Position numbers and translations under genes: made by a program
The notes under the pieces: model-generated
What the model was told of the DNA's origin: nothing
What the model saw: only the letters and a program-made list of their open reading frames with translations
The model's database searches: none
Part shown: positions 55,921-64,000 of the stretch, in pieces
Layout: every line of letters starts with the position of its first letter
Position numbering within the stretch: the stretch's first letter is position 1
Assembly (NCBI RefSeq): GCF_013385985.1
Contig: NZ_JACAOY010000012.1
Location: 124,001 to 188,000 of the forward strand
DNA length: 64,000 bases
Direction of reading: 5' to 3'
Source of the DNA: Pseudomonas sp. B6002
Lineage (GTDB): Bacteria; Pseudomonadota; Gammaproteobacteria; Pseudomonadales; Pseudomonadaceae

Positions 55921-56856
55921 TTAGGGGTTGAGCAGGCGGGCGAGGCCAACCTTCAATGGGGTGGGTTCGGGCAGGGTGAAGCTCGCCAGCAACCGCTGGT
56001 TATTCGCCCGCGAATGCCGGATGTCCCCGGAACGCGCCGGCCCGTAAGTCACCGCCGGCAACGTGCCGACGATCTCTTCCAAGGCCTGCAGCACATCCTT
56101 GAGCGTCGTCGTGCGATTCCAACCGACGTTGATCGCACCCAGCGGTGCTTCGGGCGCTTCGATGGCCTGTACCAGCACATCGACCAGGTCTTCCACGTAC
56201 ATGAAATCGCGGGTTTGCTCGCCATCGCCGAACACGGCAATCGGCAGGCCCTGCTGCACACGCTCGCTGAAGATGCTGATCACACCGGAATACGGCGACG
56301 ACGGATCCTGACGCGGCCCGAAGATGTTGAAGAAGCGGAAAATCACCGGCTCCAGACCATGCTGGCGACGGTAGAAATCGAAGTAGTGCTCGCCCGCCAA
56401 CTTGTCGGACGCGTAGGGTGTCAACGGCGCCTTGGTGGTCTCTTCGTCAATCGAAGCACCCTCGCCGTTGTTGCCATACACCGCCGCGCTGGAAGCGAAT
56501 ACCACGCGCTTCACACCTGCCTTGCGCATGGCTTCGCACACATTCAGGGTACCGACGAAATTGCTCTGGTGTGTGCTGACCGGGTCATCCACAGACGCCT
56601 GCACCGACGCCACCGCTGCCAGGTGCACCACCGCAGTCATACCGACAGCGGCTTGCGCCACCAACTCAGCATTGGCCACATCACCTTCGATCAGTTGCAC
56701 CTGTGGGTTGTCCAGCGGCAGGTTGCTGCGCTTGCCCGTGGACAGGTCGTCCAGCACCCGCACGCCGTAGCCCTTGGCGAGTAACGCATCTACCAGGTGC
56801 GAGCCGATGAAGCCCGCACCACCCGTGATCAAGACCCACTTATCAGCCTTACTCAT
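55921..56856 (-). CDS. NAD-dependent epimerase/dehydratase (extended SDR)
   Basis: This 311-residue protein has the NAD-binding TGGAGFIGSHL near residues 10-20 (WVLITGGAGFIGSHLVDALLAKGY) and acidic DDLSTGK. The catalytic Ser/Tyr/Lys set is in FASSAAVYG and PYASDKLAGEHY. It resembles UDP-glucose/UDP-GlcNAc 4-epimerases (GalE/WbpP type), with RFFNIFGPRQDP and VFGDGEQTRDFMYVEDLVD. The sugar is unknown, but location among LPS genes suggests nucleotide-sugar supply for core or O-antigen. Its ATG overlaps the end of hldE by eight bases, giving coupled translation. Confidence 0.88.
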   Translation of the reverse strand: MSKADKWVLITGGAGFIGSHLVDALLAKGYGVRVLDDLSTGKRSNLPLDNPQVQLIEGDVANAELVAQAAVGMTAVVHLAAVASVQASVDDPVSTHQSNFVGTLNVCEAMRKAGVKRVVFASSAAVYGNNGEGASIDEETTKAPLTPYASDKLAGEHYFDFYRRQHGLEPVIFRFFNIFGPRQDPSSPYSGVISIFSERVQQGLPIAVFGDGEQTRDFMYVEDLVDVLVQAIEAPEAPLGAINVGWNRTTTLKDVLQALEEIVGTLPAVTYGPARSGDIRHSRANNQRLLASFTLPEPTPLKVGLARLLNP

Positions 56857-58273
56857 TGTTGCGGATCTTCTCGACAATGGCCGTGGTCGAGCTGTTCTCG
56901 ACCAAGCCCAGCACTTTGACCTTGCCGCCATAGGCGCTGACGATATCGGCACCGACCACTTGGTCGACGGAGTAGTCACCGCCCTTGACCAGCACGTCCG
57001 GCTTGACCTGGGCCAGCAGGTTTTCAGGCGTCCCTTCAGGGAAACTGATGACCCAGTCCACGGCACCCAGGCCGGCCAGCACGGCCATGCGCCGATCAAC
57101 ACTGTTGATCGGACGGCCAGGGCCTTTCAGGCGGCTGACCGAGGCGTCGTCGTTGACAGCGACGATCAGGCGATCACCTTGGGCACGTGCTTGCTCAAGG
57201 TAAGTCACGTGGCCCGCGTGCAGGATGTCGAAACAGCCGTTGGTGAACACGATGCTTTCGTTGTGGGCGCGGGCATCGTCAATCGCCAGCAGCAATTGCT
57301 CGATACCCAGCACGCCACGCTCCGAACCTTCGGAGCGTTGGATCGCTCGGCGCAACTCAGGTGCACTGATGGCCGCCGTACCCAGCTTGCCCACCACGAT
57401 GCCCGCCGCCAGGTTGGCCAGGGCCACGGCGTGGGGTAGCTCTTCACCGGCCGCGATGGAAGCGGCCAGGGTGGAAATCACGGTGTCGCCAGCGCCGGTC
57501 ACGTCGAACACTTCGCGGGCACGGGCCGGCAAGTGGATCGCCGGATGATTGGGGCGAAGCAAGGTCATGCCGTGCTCGCCACGGGTCACCAGCAACGCGC
57601 CGAGGTCGAGCTCGGCCATCAACGCTGCGCCTTTGCTCACCAGCTCGTGCTCATCGGCACAGCCGCCGACGATGGCTTCGAATTCACTGAGGTTTGGCGT
57701 GATCAGGCTGGCGCCCCGATAAATCGAGAAGTCCTTGCCCTTGGGGTCGGCCAACACCGGAATGCCCTTGGCCTTGGCGGCCTGGATCAACACCTGGTGG
57801 TTCTTCAAGGCGCCTTTGCCGTAGTCGGACAGCACCAGTACTTTAATGCCTTCAAGCAACTCGTCGACCTGGCCACTCAGGGCCAGGGCGTCGGTGGAGA
57901 AGGGCTCTTCAAAATCGATACGCAGCAATTGCTGGTGACGGCTCATCACCCGCAGCTTGACGATGGTCGGCTGGTGGGCAATGCGCTGGAACAGCGCACG
58001 CACGCCGGCACCGCGCAGGCTGTTGGCCAGGCTGTCGGCGGCTTCGTCGTCGCCGGTCACCCCCACCAGGGAGGCCGGGGCGCCGAGCGCGGCAATATTG
58101 AGGGCAACGTTGGCAGCGCCACCTGGACGGTCTTCGATTTGCTCGACCTTGACTACCGGTACCGGTGCCTCAGGGGAAATCCGTGAGGTACCGCCATGCC
58201 AGTAACGGTCGAGCATGACATCGCCGACCACCAAGACAGGGGCTTGATCGAATCGCGGCATGGACAACTTCAT
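56849..58273 (-). CDS. hldE: Bifunctional heptose kinase/adenylyltransferase HldE
   Basis: This 474-residue enzyme phosphorylates D-glycero-beta-D-manno-heptose 7-phosphate at C1 and then adenylylates heptose 1-phosphate to make ADP-heptose for the LPS core. ATG 58273 gives MKLSMPRFDQAPVLVVGDVMLDRYWHG. The ribokinase-like domain (about 1-315) carries GGAANVALNIAALG and VFDVTGAGDTVISTLA. The nucleotidyltransferase domain (about 340-474) has VFTNGCFDILHAGHVTYLEQARAQGDRLIVAVNDD. It is coupled to the downstream SDR epimerase. Confidence 0.97.
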   Translation of the reverse strand: MKLSMPRFDQAPVLVVGDVMLDRYWHGGTSRISPEAPVPVVKVEQIEDRPGGAANVALNIAALGAPASLVGVTGDDEAADSLANSLRGAGVRALFQRIAHQPTIVKLRVMSRHQQLLRIDFEEPFSTDALALSGQVDELLEGIKVLVLSDYGKGALKNHQVLIQAAKAKGIPVLADPKGKDFSIYRGASLITPNLSEFEAIVGGCADEHELVSKGAALMAELDLGALLVTRGEHGMTLLRPNHPAIHLPARAREVFDVTGAGDTVISTLAASIAAGEELPHAVALANLAAGIVVGKLGTAAISAPELRRAIQRSEGSERGVLGIEQLLLAIDDARAHNESIVFTNGCFDILHAGHVTYLEQARAQGDRLIVAVNDDASVSRLKGPGRPINSVDRRMAVLAGLGAVDWVISFPEGTPENLLAQVKPDVLVKGGDYSVDQVVGADIVSAYGGKVKVLGLVENSSTTAIVEKIRNNE

Positions 58274-58363
58274 GGAGCAACCCACATACAAAATGAACAG
58301 GGGCGCGATATTAGCACAGGGTTACAGGAGGCTTGTGGCGCTGTGAATCCGCCGAAGGACAAA

Positions 58364-58453
58364 TGTGGGAGCGGGCTTGCTCGCGAAAGCGGTGTGTCAG
58401 TCAACATCACGGTTGAATGTCAGACAGCATTCGCGAGCAAGCCCGCTCCCACA
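58364..58453. repeat. REPIN (GTGGGAGCGGGCTTGCTCGCG type)
   Basis: TGTGGGAGCGGGCTTGCTCGCG and its reverse complement flank a spacer. This third sequence family occurs once in the window, between hldE and msbA. Confidence 0.92.
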
Positions 58454-58475
58454 AAAGGTCGGTGCAACCATTGGG

Positions 58476-60281
58476 TTAGGTGATGTCGGCGGAGACAGGC
58501 GCATCCAGGCCCATGGCATGCAGGCGGGCGTAGTAGCCGTTCTGTGCCAACAGCTCGCCGTGGGTACCGCGCTCCACAATCCGGCCGTCGTCCATCACCA
58601 GGATCAGGTCAGCTTTCTCGATGGTGGACAGGCGGTGAGCGATCACCAACGTGGTGCGACCTTGCATGACCTTGTCCAGCGCCGCCTGGATGTGGCGCTC
58701 CGACTCGGTGTCGAGGGCCGAGGTGGCCTCGTCGAGAATAAGTAGCGGCGCGTTCTTGAGCAGGGCACGGGCAATGGCCAGGCGCTGGCGTTGGCCGCCG
58801 GACAGCAGCACGCCATTCTCGCCAACCTGAGTGTCGAAGCCCTTGGGCAACTGGTCGATGAAGTCCTTGGCGTTGGCATCCCGCGCCGCCGCTTCAACGT
58901 CCACCCGCGGTGCGCCGGCCAGGTCGCCGTAGGCGATGTTGTTGGTCACCGTGTCGCTGAACAGGGTCACGTGCTGGGTCACCTGGGCGATGTGCCTGCG
59001 CAGGTTGAGCAGCTTGTAGTCTTCAATCTCTACGCCATCGAGCAGGATTTCACCGCTCTCGTGGTGATAGAAACGCGGGATCAGGCTGGCCAAAGTCGAC
59101 TTGCCACTGCCCGAACGCCCCACCAGGGCAATCATCTGCCCAGGCTCGGCGGTGAAGCTGATGTCCTTGAGCACATGGCGTTCGGTGCCCGGGTAGGTGA
59201 AGTTCAGGTTGCGCACTTCGAGGCGACCGCTGACCTTGTCGCGTTCGATGGTGCCGTGGTCGACCTCCACCTCTTCGTCCAGCTGCTCGAAAATGCTTTC
59301 GGCACCGGCCACGCCTTTCTGGATGGTCGAACTGACTTCCGAGAGTTGGCGGATCGGCTTGGGCAGCAAACCAGCCAGAGTGATGTAGGCCACCATGTCA
59401 CCGGCCGAGGCATCGCCGCGAAGATACAGAACCAGGAACATCAACACCGCCATGGCGGTGTAGATCACCAATTGCAGCGCGGGGGTGTAGATCGCTCCGG
59501 TGCGGGTCATGCGCAGTTGCTTGTCAGTGTTGCTCTGGCTCGCCTTGAGGAAGCGTTTTTCCTCGTAGACTTCGCCACCAAAGCTGCGCACCACGCGGTA
59601 GCCCTGGATGGTTTCCGACGCGACGTGGGTCACGTCGCCCATGGCCACCTGGATCTTCTTGCTCTGCTTGCGGAATTTCTTGCTGGCCGTGCTCACCATC
59701 ACCGCGATCAGCGGCAGAATGGCGATCATTACCAGCGTCAGGCGCCAGTTCATGAACAGCAGCGAGGCGAACAGGAAGATCACCGTCATGCCTTCGCGGA
59801 TCACCACCTTGATGGCATCGGTCGCCGCCCCCGTGACCATGGTCACGTTGAAGGTGATGCGGGAGATCAGGTGCCCGGAGTTGTGATTATCGAAGTAGCG
59901 GTTCGGCAACGTCAGCAAGTTGTTGAACAACTGCACGCGCAGGTCATGGACCAGGCCCAGGGAAACCTTGGCCAACAGGTAGTTGCCCAGGAACGAGCCC
60001 AGGCCCTGCCAGGCGGCAATCAGGATGATCAGCAGCGGCACGGCCTGCAGCAATTGCAGGTCACGCAGAAAGGGCACGGTAGGGAACAGCACGGCTTCCG
60101 GGTTGGAGAGGCCATCGACAAAGTACTTGAGGATGTAACCCAGCATCGGCTGGGTCGACGCGAAAATCAGAAATCCGACGATACTCAACGCGAACAGACC
60201 CATGTAGGGCTTAACGTAACTGAGCAGGCGGAAGTATATTTTCAAGCTCGAAGGGCTTGCGCTCGGACTGGAGTCGGTCAT
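58476..60281 (-). CDS. msbA: Lipid A export ATP-binding/permease protein MsbA
   Basis: This 601-residue half-type ABC exporter flips core-lipid A across the inner membrane. ATG 60281 gives MTDSSPSASPSSLKIYFRLLSYVKPYMG. Six TM helices occupy about 20-310. The nucleotide-binding domain has Walker A VGRSGSGKSTL (about 378-388), the signature LSGGQRQR (about 485-492), Walker B LLILDEATSALD and the His switch AHRLS. It sits between hldE and the divergent ligase-like gene, consistent with LPS biogenesis. Confidence 0.96.
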   Translation of the reverse strand: MTDSSPSASPSSLKIYFRLLSYVKPYMGLFALSIVGFLIFASTQPMLGYILKYFVDGLSNPEAVLFPTVPFLRDLQLLQAVPLLIILIAAWQGLGSFLGNYLLAKVSLGLVHDLRVQLFNNLLTLPNRYFDNHNSGHLISRITFNVTMVTGAATDAIKVVIREGMTVIFLFASLLFMNWRLTLVMIAILPLIAVMVSTASKKFRKQSKKIQVAMGDVTHVASETIQGYRVVRSFGGEVYEEKRFLKASQSNTDKQLRMTRTGAIYTPALQLVIYTAMAVLMFLVLYLRGDASAGDMVAYITLAGLLPKPIRQLSEVSSTIQKGVAGAESIFEQLDEEVEVDHGTIERDKVSGRLEVRNLNFTYPGTERHVLKDISFTAEPGQMIALVGRSGSGKSTLASLIPRFYHHESGEILLDGVEIEDYKLLNLRRHIAQVTQHVTLFSDTVTNNIAYGDLAGAPRVDVEAAARDANAKDFIDQLPKGFDTQVGENGVLLSGGQRQRLAIARALLKNAPLLILDEATSALDTESERHIQAALDKVMQGRTTLVIAHRLSTIEKADLILVMDDGRIVERGTHGELLAQNGYYARLHAMGLDAPVSADIT

Positions 60282-60439
60282 ATCACGCGGCGTTTTGAAA
60301 AAGGAGGCTGACTTTAGCACAGCTTCTCTGTTGTACTTGCACCCTGCATGACCCTCAACTCGGTTGGGCCCAACCGGCGACATTATATAGCCACTACTCT
60401 AAGATGGTCGGCTTTCTCTTTCAGGAATGGCTTTTCTGT

Positions 60440-62296
60440 ATGCACTCCAAGCGCCTGCTCTATGGCTCAAATCGCGTTTTCGACTTCCTGGTCCTATGGA
60501 TTTTGCCCATTGGCTTGTTGCTGCTGCTGAGTTCACTGTTCTTCGTGACCAACCGCAACGTGTTGCACAAGTTCTACTACGGTTTCTTCAGCGCCCCGAC
60601 CTTGCTGCTCCTGCTCCTGCGCCCGCGGGAGTTCAAGGAACTGCTGCGTGAGCCGTTGGCCATAGGCTTCCTGGTATTCTCGGCCTGGGCGTTGACCAGC
60701 TTGCTGTGGAGCCCTGAACCTAGCGCCGATACCGACCTGTTCAAACGCCCCCTGCACACTTTCCTGCTGTTCGGTGGTTGCGGACTGCTTCTGCATTACC
60801 GCAATGATCTGTTCAAGCCGATTTTCTTCAGTGCGGCGATGATTGCATTGGTGTCCTGCCTGTTCAGCCTTGTGGCGTTTGTGAAAGGCTTTTCACCTGG
60901 CATGCGCATGATTGGCGGGCGCGGCGCCCTCGACAATCCGCTGCTGAGCTCCCATGTCTTCGGCTTTTTCTGCGTCTACTGGCTATACGTATGCATGACC
61001 ACAAAACGCCTGCAGGTGCTGTGGTTCAGCATACCCGCCCTGGCCATCATGGCTGCAACGGTGTTGGCCACCGGCTCGCGAACACCATTGGTGGCGCTGA
61101 CCTTGGCATCCCTGTGGATGGCTTTTGTCAGTCGCAACCACCGCTCTGCAATGCTGATTGCGGCTATGGTGCTGGGAGCTGCCGGCCTGCTGCTGCTCTA
61201 TCCGGAATCCATTACCGAACGAGGCAGCTCATTTCGCCTCGAACTGTGGGGCATGTCACTGCAACGCATCGCCGAACATCCATGGATCGGCCACAGCTAT
61301 GACTCCGAGTTGTACCTGACGATTTCAGAAGGTTCCGAACTTCGCGAACCCCATAGCTTCGCCCTGGGCGTGCTGTATTACGTCGGCATCATCGGCTTCA
61401 TCCCGTGGATCTTCATGCTCGGCTGGGGCTTGTACAAAGGCCTCAAGCAGCGTGCACAACCGCTGTTCGTCCTGGCTTCGTCCCTGTTGACCTACGGCAT
61501 CGGTGCCGGCCTCACCGAAGGCGGTGGGATCCTGTCGCGCCCCAAGGAACACTGGTTCCTGCTGTGGATCCCGCTGGCAATCATTGCCGGCCTGAGCATC
61601 GCCCAGCGACGCCGCAGCGTGCTGCGCATGCCGGTAAAGAGCCTCAAGCCCGAAGCCTTCGAGCAACTGAGCAGCAACGCCCAGGTGATCGAAGCCGACG
61701 GCCTTGGCCCGAAAGTGTTGCGCCTTGAAGACGGCCGCTTCCTCAAGGTGTTCCGCCCGCGCCGCTGGTACACCTCGGGCAGTTTCAACCCTTACTCCGA
61801 ACGGTTTGCCAGCAACAGCGAGCAACTGCATAACCTGGGCATCCCTGCACCACAGATTCTCAACCTTTATGCCCTGCGCGATGGCAGCAGCGCGGTCGTC
61901 TATTCGCCATTACCCGGCCTGACCCTGCGCCAAGCCTTGCAAAGCCTGGACAGTAGCCTGCGTGAGTCATTGATCGAACGGTTCGGCCGCTTCGTCGCTG
62001 TACTTCACGAACGTGGCGTGTACTTCCGCTCGCTGCACCTGGGTAACGTGCTGTTGATGGACGACGGTGAGTTCGGCCTGATCGATGTGGCTGACCTGCG
62101 CATCTACCCATCACCCCTGCGCAATGCTCTGCGCCAGCGCAACCTGAACCATATGCAGCGCTACCCGCAGGACCGCAGTTGGTTGTTCGAAACCCACTTC
62201 GAGCAAATGGCCAAAGGATACGCCTCGGTCGCCACCCCAGAGGCCACGGCTAAAATCCGCGCCCAGGTGCTGAGCCTGGCCAAGCCCGCCATCTGA
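60440..62296 (+). CDS. Fused O-antigen ligase (WaaL-like) and kinase-like protein
   Basis: This protein of about 618 residues joins two domains. The N-terminal 410 residues form a polytopic membrane region with about ten TM helices and the Wzy/WaaL features LATGSRTPLVALTLASLW, EHPWIGHSYDSELYL and REPHSFALGVLYYVG, the last resembling the large periplasmic loop histidine motif. The C-terminal 210 residues are cytoplasmic and kinase-like: VLRLEDGRFLKVFRPR, LPGLTLRQAL, HERGVYFRSLHLGNVLLMDDGEFGLIDVADLRIY with HxGN- and ID-type catalytic motifs, as in the WaaP/InaA or aminoglycoside phosphotransferase families. Probable roles are O-antigen ligation and core phosphorylation. ATG 60440 is uncertain; 60404 is possible. 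Confidence 0.8.
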   Translation: MHSKRLLYGSNRVFDFLVLWILPIGLLLLLSSLFFVTNRNVLHKFYYGFFSAPTLLLLLLRPREFKELLREPLAIGFLVFSAWALTSLLWSPEPSADTDLFKRPLHTFLLFGGCGLLLHYRNDLFKPIFFSAAMIALVSCLFSLVAFVKGFSPGMRMIGGRGALDNPLLSSHVFGFFCVYWLYVCMTTKRLQVLWFSIPALAIMAATVLATGSRTPLVALTLASLWMAFVSRNHRSAMLIAAMVLGAAGLLLLYPESITERGSSFRLELWGMSLQRIAEHPWIGHSYDSELYLTISEGSELREPHSFALGVLYYVGIIGFIPWIFMLGWGLYKGLKQRAQPLFVLASSLLTYGIGAGLTEGGGILSRPKEHWFLLWIPLAIIAGLSIAQRRRSVLRMPVKSLKPEAFEQLSSNAQVIEADGLGPKVLRLEDGRFLKVFRPRRWYTSGSFNPYSERFASNSEQLHNLGIPAPQILNLYALRDGSSAVVYSPLPGLTLRQALQSLDSSLRESLIERFGRFVAVLHERGVYFRSLHLGNVLLMDDGEFGLIDVADLRIYPSPLRNALRQRNLNHMQRYPQDRSWLFETHFEQMAKGYASVATPEATAKIRAQVLSLAKPAI

Positions 62297-62298
62297 AT

Positions 62299-62336
62299 AA
62301 AAAAGGCGACTATCACAAACTGATAGTCGCCTTTTT
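62299..62336. terminator. Bidirectional terminator
   Basis: AAAAAGGCGACTATCA and TGATAGTCGCCTTTTT pair around a five-base loop CAAAC between convergent genes. Confidence 0.92.
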
Positions 62337-62352
62337 CATATCGTGCATTGCC

Positions 62353-63234
62353 TCACTTTCTGAGCGGCGACAAATACAGCCGCACCAGCCCACGCAAGGT
62401 CTTGCGCCCCCAGAACTTCAACGGGATCTGCTTGAGGATTTCCCGCGCCAACGGCCGGTCACGGTCGGCCGTTTTGAGGAACATCGAGTTCAGGAAGTTG
62501 TAACGCACGGCGTCATAGGCCGGGTGTTCGCTGAACTTGGCATAGCTCTTGAGGATGTTCTGGATCATGTAGCGGTGGTTCTTGTAGGTGTTGTTCGCGT
62601 GCTGGCGATAGCGCGCCATCACCACGCCAAGCGCGTCGATGGTGTATCCGGCGGCCGTGATCTTCAGTTGGATCAACAGGTCTTCCAGCGGGATGTCCGG
62701 ATCAAAACCACCGACCTCATCCAGCACTTCGCGACGAATCAGCATGGTCGGCGCCGGCGGGAAAGGCTTGCGGTCCATAAACATGTCGTCAAAATCCAGG
62801 CTGCGAAACGGCACGTCGCGACGCTGCTTCTTCTCTGGATGCAGGTTGCCTTCGCCATCGATCAATTCGATGTTGCCGGCGCACATCCCGACCTTCGGCT
62901 TGCCGTCCATATACGCGACCTGAATGGCGATCCGGTCCGGCAACATGATGTCGTCGGAACCGAACGACGCGATCAGGCTGCCCTTGGCGCGCGCGATGGC
63001 ACCATTGAGCGTCGCAGTCAGGCCCTGGTTCTTCTGCACCTGAAAATCAAAACCGTGCTCGGCCTGCAGGCGCTGAATACGCTCGACACTGTCGTCGGTA
63101 GAGCCATCGTCCACCACCAGCAACTCAATATTGGGGTAGGTCTGGCCAAGCACACTGAGGATACTTTCTTCGATGTAACGGCCGTGGTTATAGGACGCGA
63201 TAATCACCGAGACCAGGGGTTGTTGCGTCGTCAT
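62353..63234 (-). CDS. Family 2 glycosyltransferase
   Basis: This 293-residue GT-A enzyme starts SVIIASYNHGRYIEESILSVLGQTYPNIELLVVDDGSTDDSVERI, the classic GT2 opening. The FGSDDIMLPDRI segment near residues 92-103 holds the metal-binding DXD-like acidic pair. NKGLTATLNGAIARAKGS is the usual nucleotide-binding region. No TM segment is seen. It overlaps the preceding family 4 gene by four bases (ATGA). It probably builds LPS core or a surface glycan; donor and acceptor are unknown. Confidence 0.93.
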   Translation of the reverse strand: MTTQQPLVSVIIASYNHGRYIEESILSVLGQTYPNIELLVVDDGSTDDSVERIQRLQAEHGFDFQVQKNQGLTATLNGAIARAKGSLIASFGSDDIMLPDRIAIQVAYMDGKPKVGMCAGNIELIDGEGNLHPEKKQRRDVPFRSLDFDDMFMDRKPFPPAPTMLIRREVLDEVGGFDPDIPLEDLLIQLKITAAGYTIDALGVVMARYRQHANNTYKNHRYMIQNILKSYAKFSEHPAYDAVRYNFLNSMFLKTADRDRPLAREILKQIPLKFWGRKTLRGLVRLYLSPLRK

Positions 63235-64000
63235 GCTCTACCTACTTCTTTCAAACCGGTTTCGATCAGGTCCAGGTATTTCTGCTGGAATTCAGCCAGG
63301 GCGTGATTCTGTTCCAGGTACTGGAACACCTGCTCACCCTTGGTGCGTAATTGTTCGTCGCTCATCGCCAGATAAGTGTCCAGGGCCGCCGTCAGCTGGT
63401 CGACATTGCCGGGCTCATGAGACAAGCCACCCGCCCCTTCAACCAGCGGCAACATGGCCGGGCCGTTGGAGGCGATCACCGGCAGGCGACCACTCATGCC
63501 TTCGAGCAACGCCAACCCCAGGCCTTCAAGCAAGGACGGCATGGTCCAGATATCAAAGGCGCGCACGTACTTGAGGCCGTCTTCGCGAAAGCCCAGCAAG
63601 TGTGCACGACCGGTCAGGCCCAGGCGTTCGATGTCGGCACGCAGGTCCGCTTCGGCGCGGCCCGAACCGATGATGCCGACCTGAACATTGGGGTATTTGT
63701 CTTTGAGGCGTGCAAAAGCTTGCAGCAGATGAGTGTGGCCTTTGATCGGCACCAGGCGGCCCAGGGCCCCGATGATGCGCGCATCCATGGGCAGCCCCAA
63801 GGCTTGCCGCGCTTGCTCACGGGGTAGCTGCAAGGCCTCGGCCTGGGGGATGTCGATGGCGTTGGTGACGAAGGTCGTGTTCTCGCGGGTGAAGCCGCAA
63901 TTGAGGTCGACCAGGTAATCCCTGACCGCCGCCGACACCCCGACAAACCGCCACGCTGGGCTGACCAGCCGACGCGTCTGGCGCCGACGGTAGGCCCGCT
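63231..64000 (-). CDS. Family 4 glycosyltransferase, 5' end cut by window edge
   Basis: The frame stays open to the right edge, so only the C-terminal 256 or so residues are visible. They include the GT4 donor-binding half: IGALGRLVPIKGHTHLLQAF, VGIIGSGRAEADLRADIERLGLTGRAHLLGFREDGLKYVRAFDIWTMPSLLEGLGLALLEGMS with the E-x7-E motif, and VIASNGPAMLPLVEGAGGLS. An internal GTG at 63938 is not the true start. Its stop overlaps the family 2 gene start by four bases, so the two belong to one glycan operon. Confidence 0.92.
   Translation of the reverse strand, partial: RAYRRRQTRRLVSPAWRFVGVSAAVRDYLVDLNCGFTRENTTFVTNAIDIPQAEALQLPREQARQALGLPMDARIIGALGRLVPIKGHTHLLQAFARLKDKYPNVQVGIIGSGRAEADLRADIERLGLTGRAHLLGFREDGLKYVRAFDIWTMPSLLEGLGLALLEGMSGRLPVIASNGPAMLPLVEGAGGLSHEPGNVDQLTAALDTYLAMSDEQLRTKGEQVFQYLEQNHALAEFQQKYLDLIETGLKEVGRA

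Overview
The window is a GC-rich, densely packed stretch of the conserved chromosome of a Pseudomonas of the P. fluorescens group. Four things point there: the gene order (rpsF-rpsR; purA-hisZ; hflC-hflK-hflX-hfq-miaA-mutL-amiB-tsaE; orn/rsgA/motBA; rhdA-psd-serB; parC-parE-yqiA-cpdA-nudF; thiC/tolC; waaA, hldE, msbA), which matches P. aeruginosa as I recall it; protein sequences typical of Pseudomonas; many TTG and GTG starts; and about ten REP/REPIN palindrome pairs of the GTGGGAG and TAGGAGC types. I see no prophage, insertion sequence, CRISPR array, integron or obvious genomic island, and no clear sign of an undescribed multi-gene system.

Layout. 1-5033 (minus strand): ribosomal operon rpsF-rpsR-DUF2232 (the last runs off the left edge), then rnr-rlmB. 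5195-5640: two tandem tRNA-Leu(CAG) genes, each with its own promoter and terminator. 5752-8342: a ferric-iron type binding protein and fused permease with no ATPase gene. 8433-13038 (minus): a chemotaxis receptor, then purA and hisZ. 13343-22792 (minus): a long operon-like run, nnrD-tsaE-amiB-mutL-miaA-hfq-hflX-hflK-hflC, which couples metabolite repair, tRNA modification, wall hydrolysis, mismatch repair, RNA chaperoning and FtsH control. 22856-26398: queG, a TRIC-type channel, orn and rsgA. 26463-28428: motA-motB with a convincing FliA (sigma-28) promoter. 28501-34801: HDOD protein, rhdA, psd, serB and an AhpA/YtjB-like membrane protein.

34983-43925 (minus): PqiC-like lipoprotein, then nudF-yqiB-cpdA-yqiA-parE-(phytase-like)-parC. 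44118-50018: a DUF3298-type lipoprotein; thiamine genes cytX and thiC, with a TPP riboswitch ahead of thiC; a TolC-family outer-membrane protein. 50140-64000: envelope and LPS region with waaA, a LysR regulator facing an SMR efflux gene, an oxidoreductase/aldo-keto reductase/Nudix-like trio, an SDR epimerase overlapping hldE, msbA, a WaaL-like ligase fused to a kinase-like domain, and two glycosyltransferases, the last cut by the right edge.

The more interesting observations are at the detail level: one REPIN apparently nested in another, near-identical duplicated tRNA-Leu units that differ only in the variable arm, cyclase-like and Nudix-like remnants in two poorly characterised proteins, an ABC importer without its ATPase, and a clean sigma-28 promoter. 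Family assignments rest on motifs read by eye; no database search was run.
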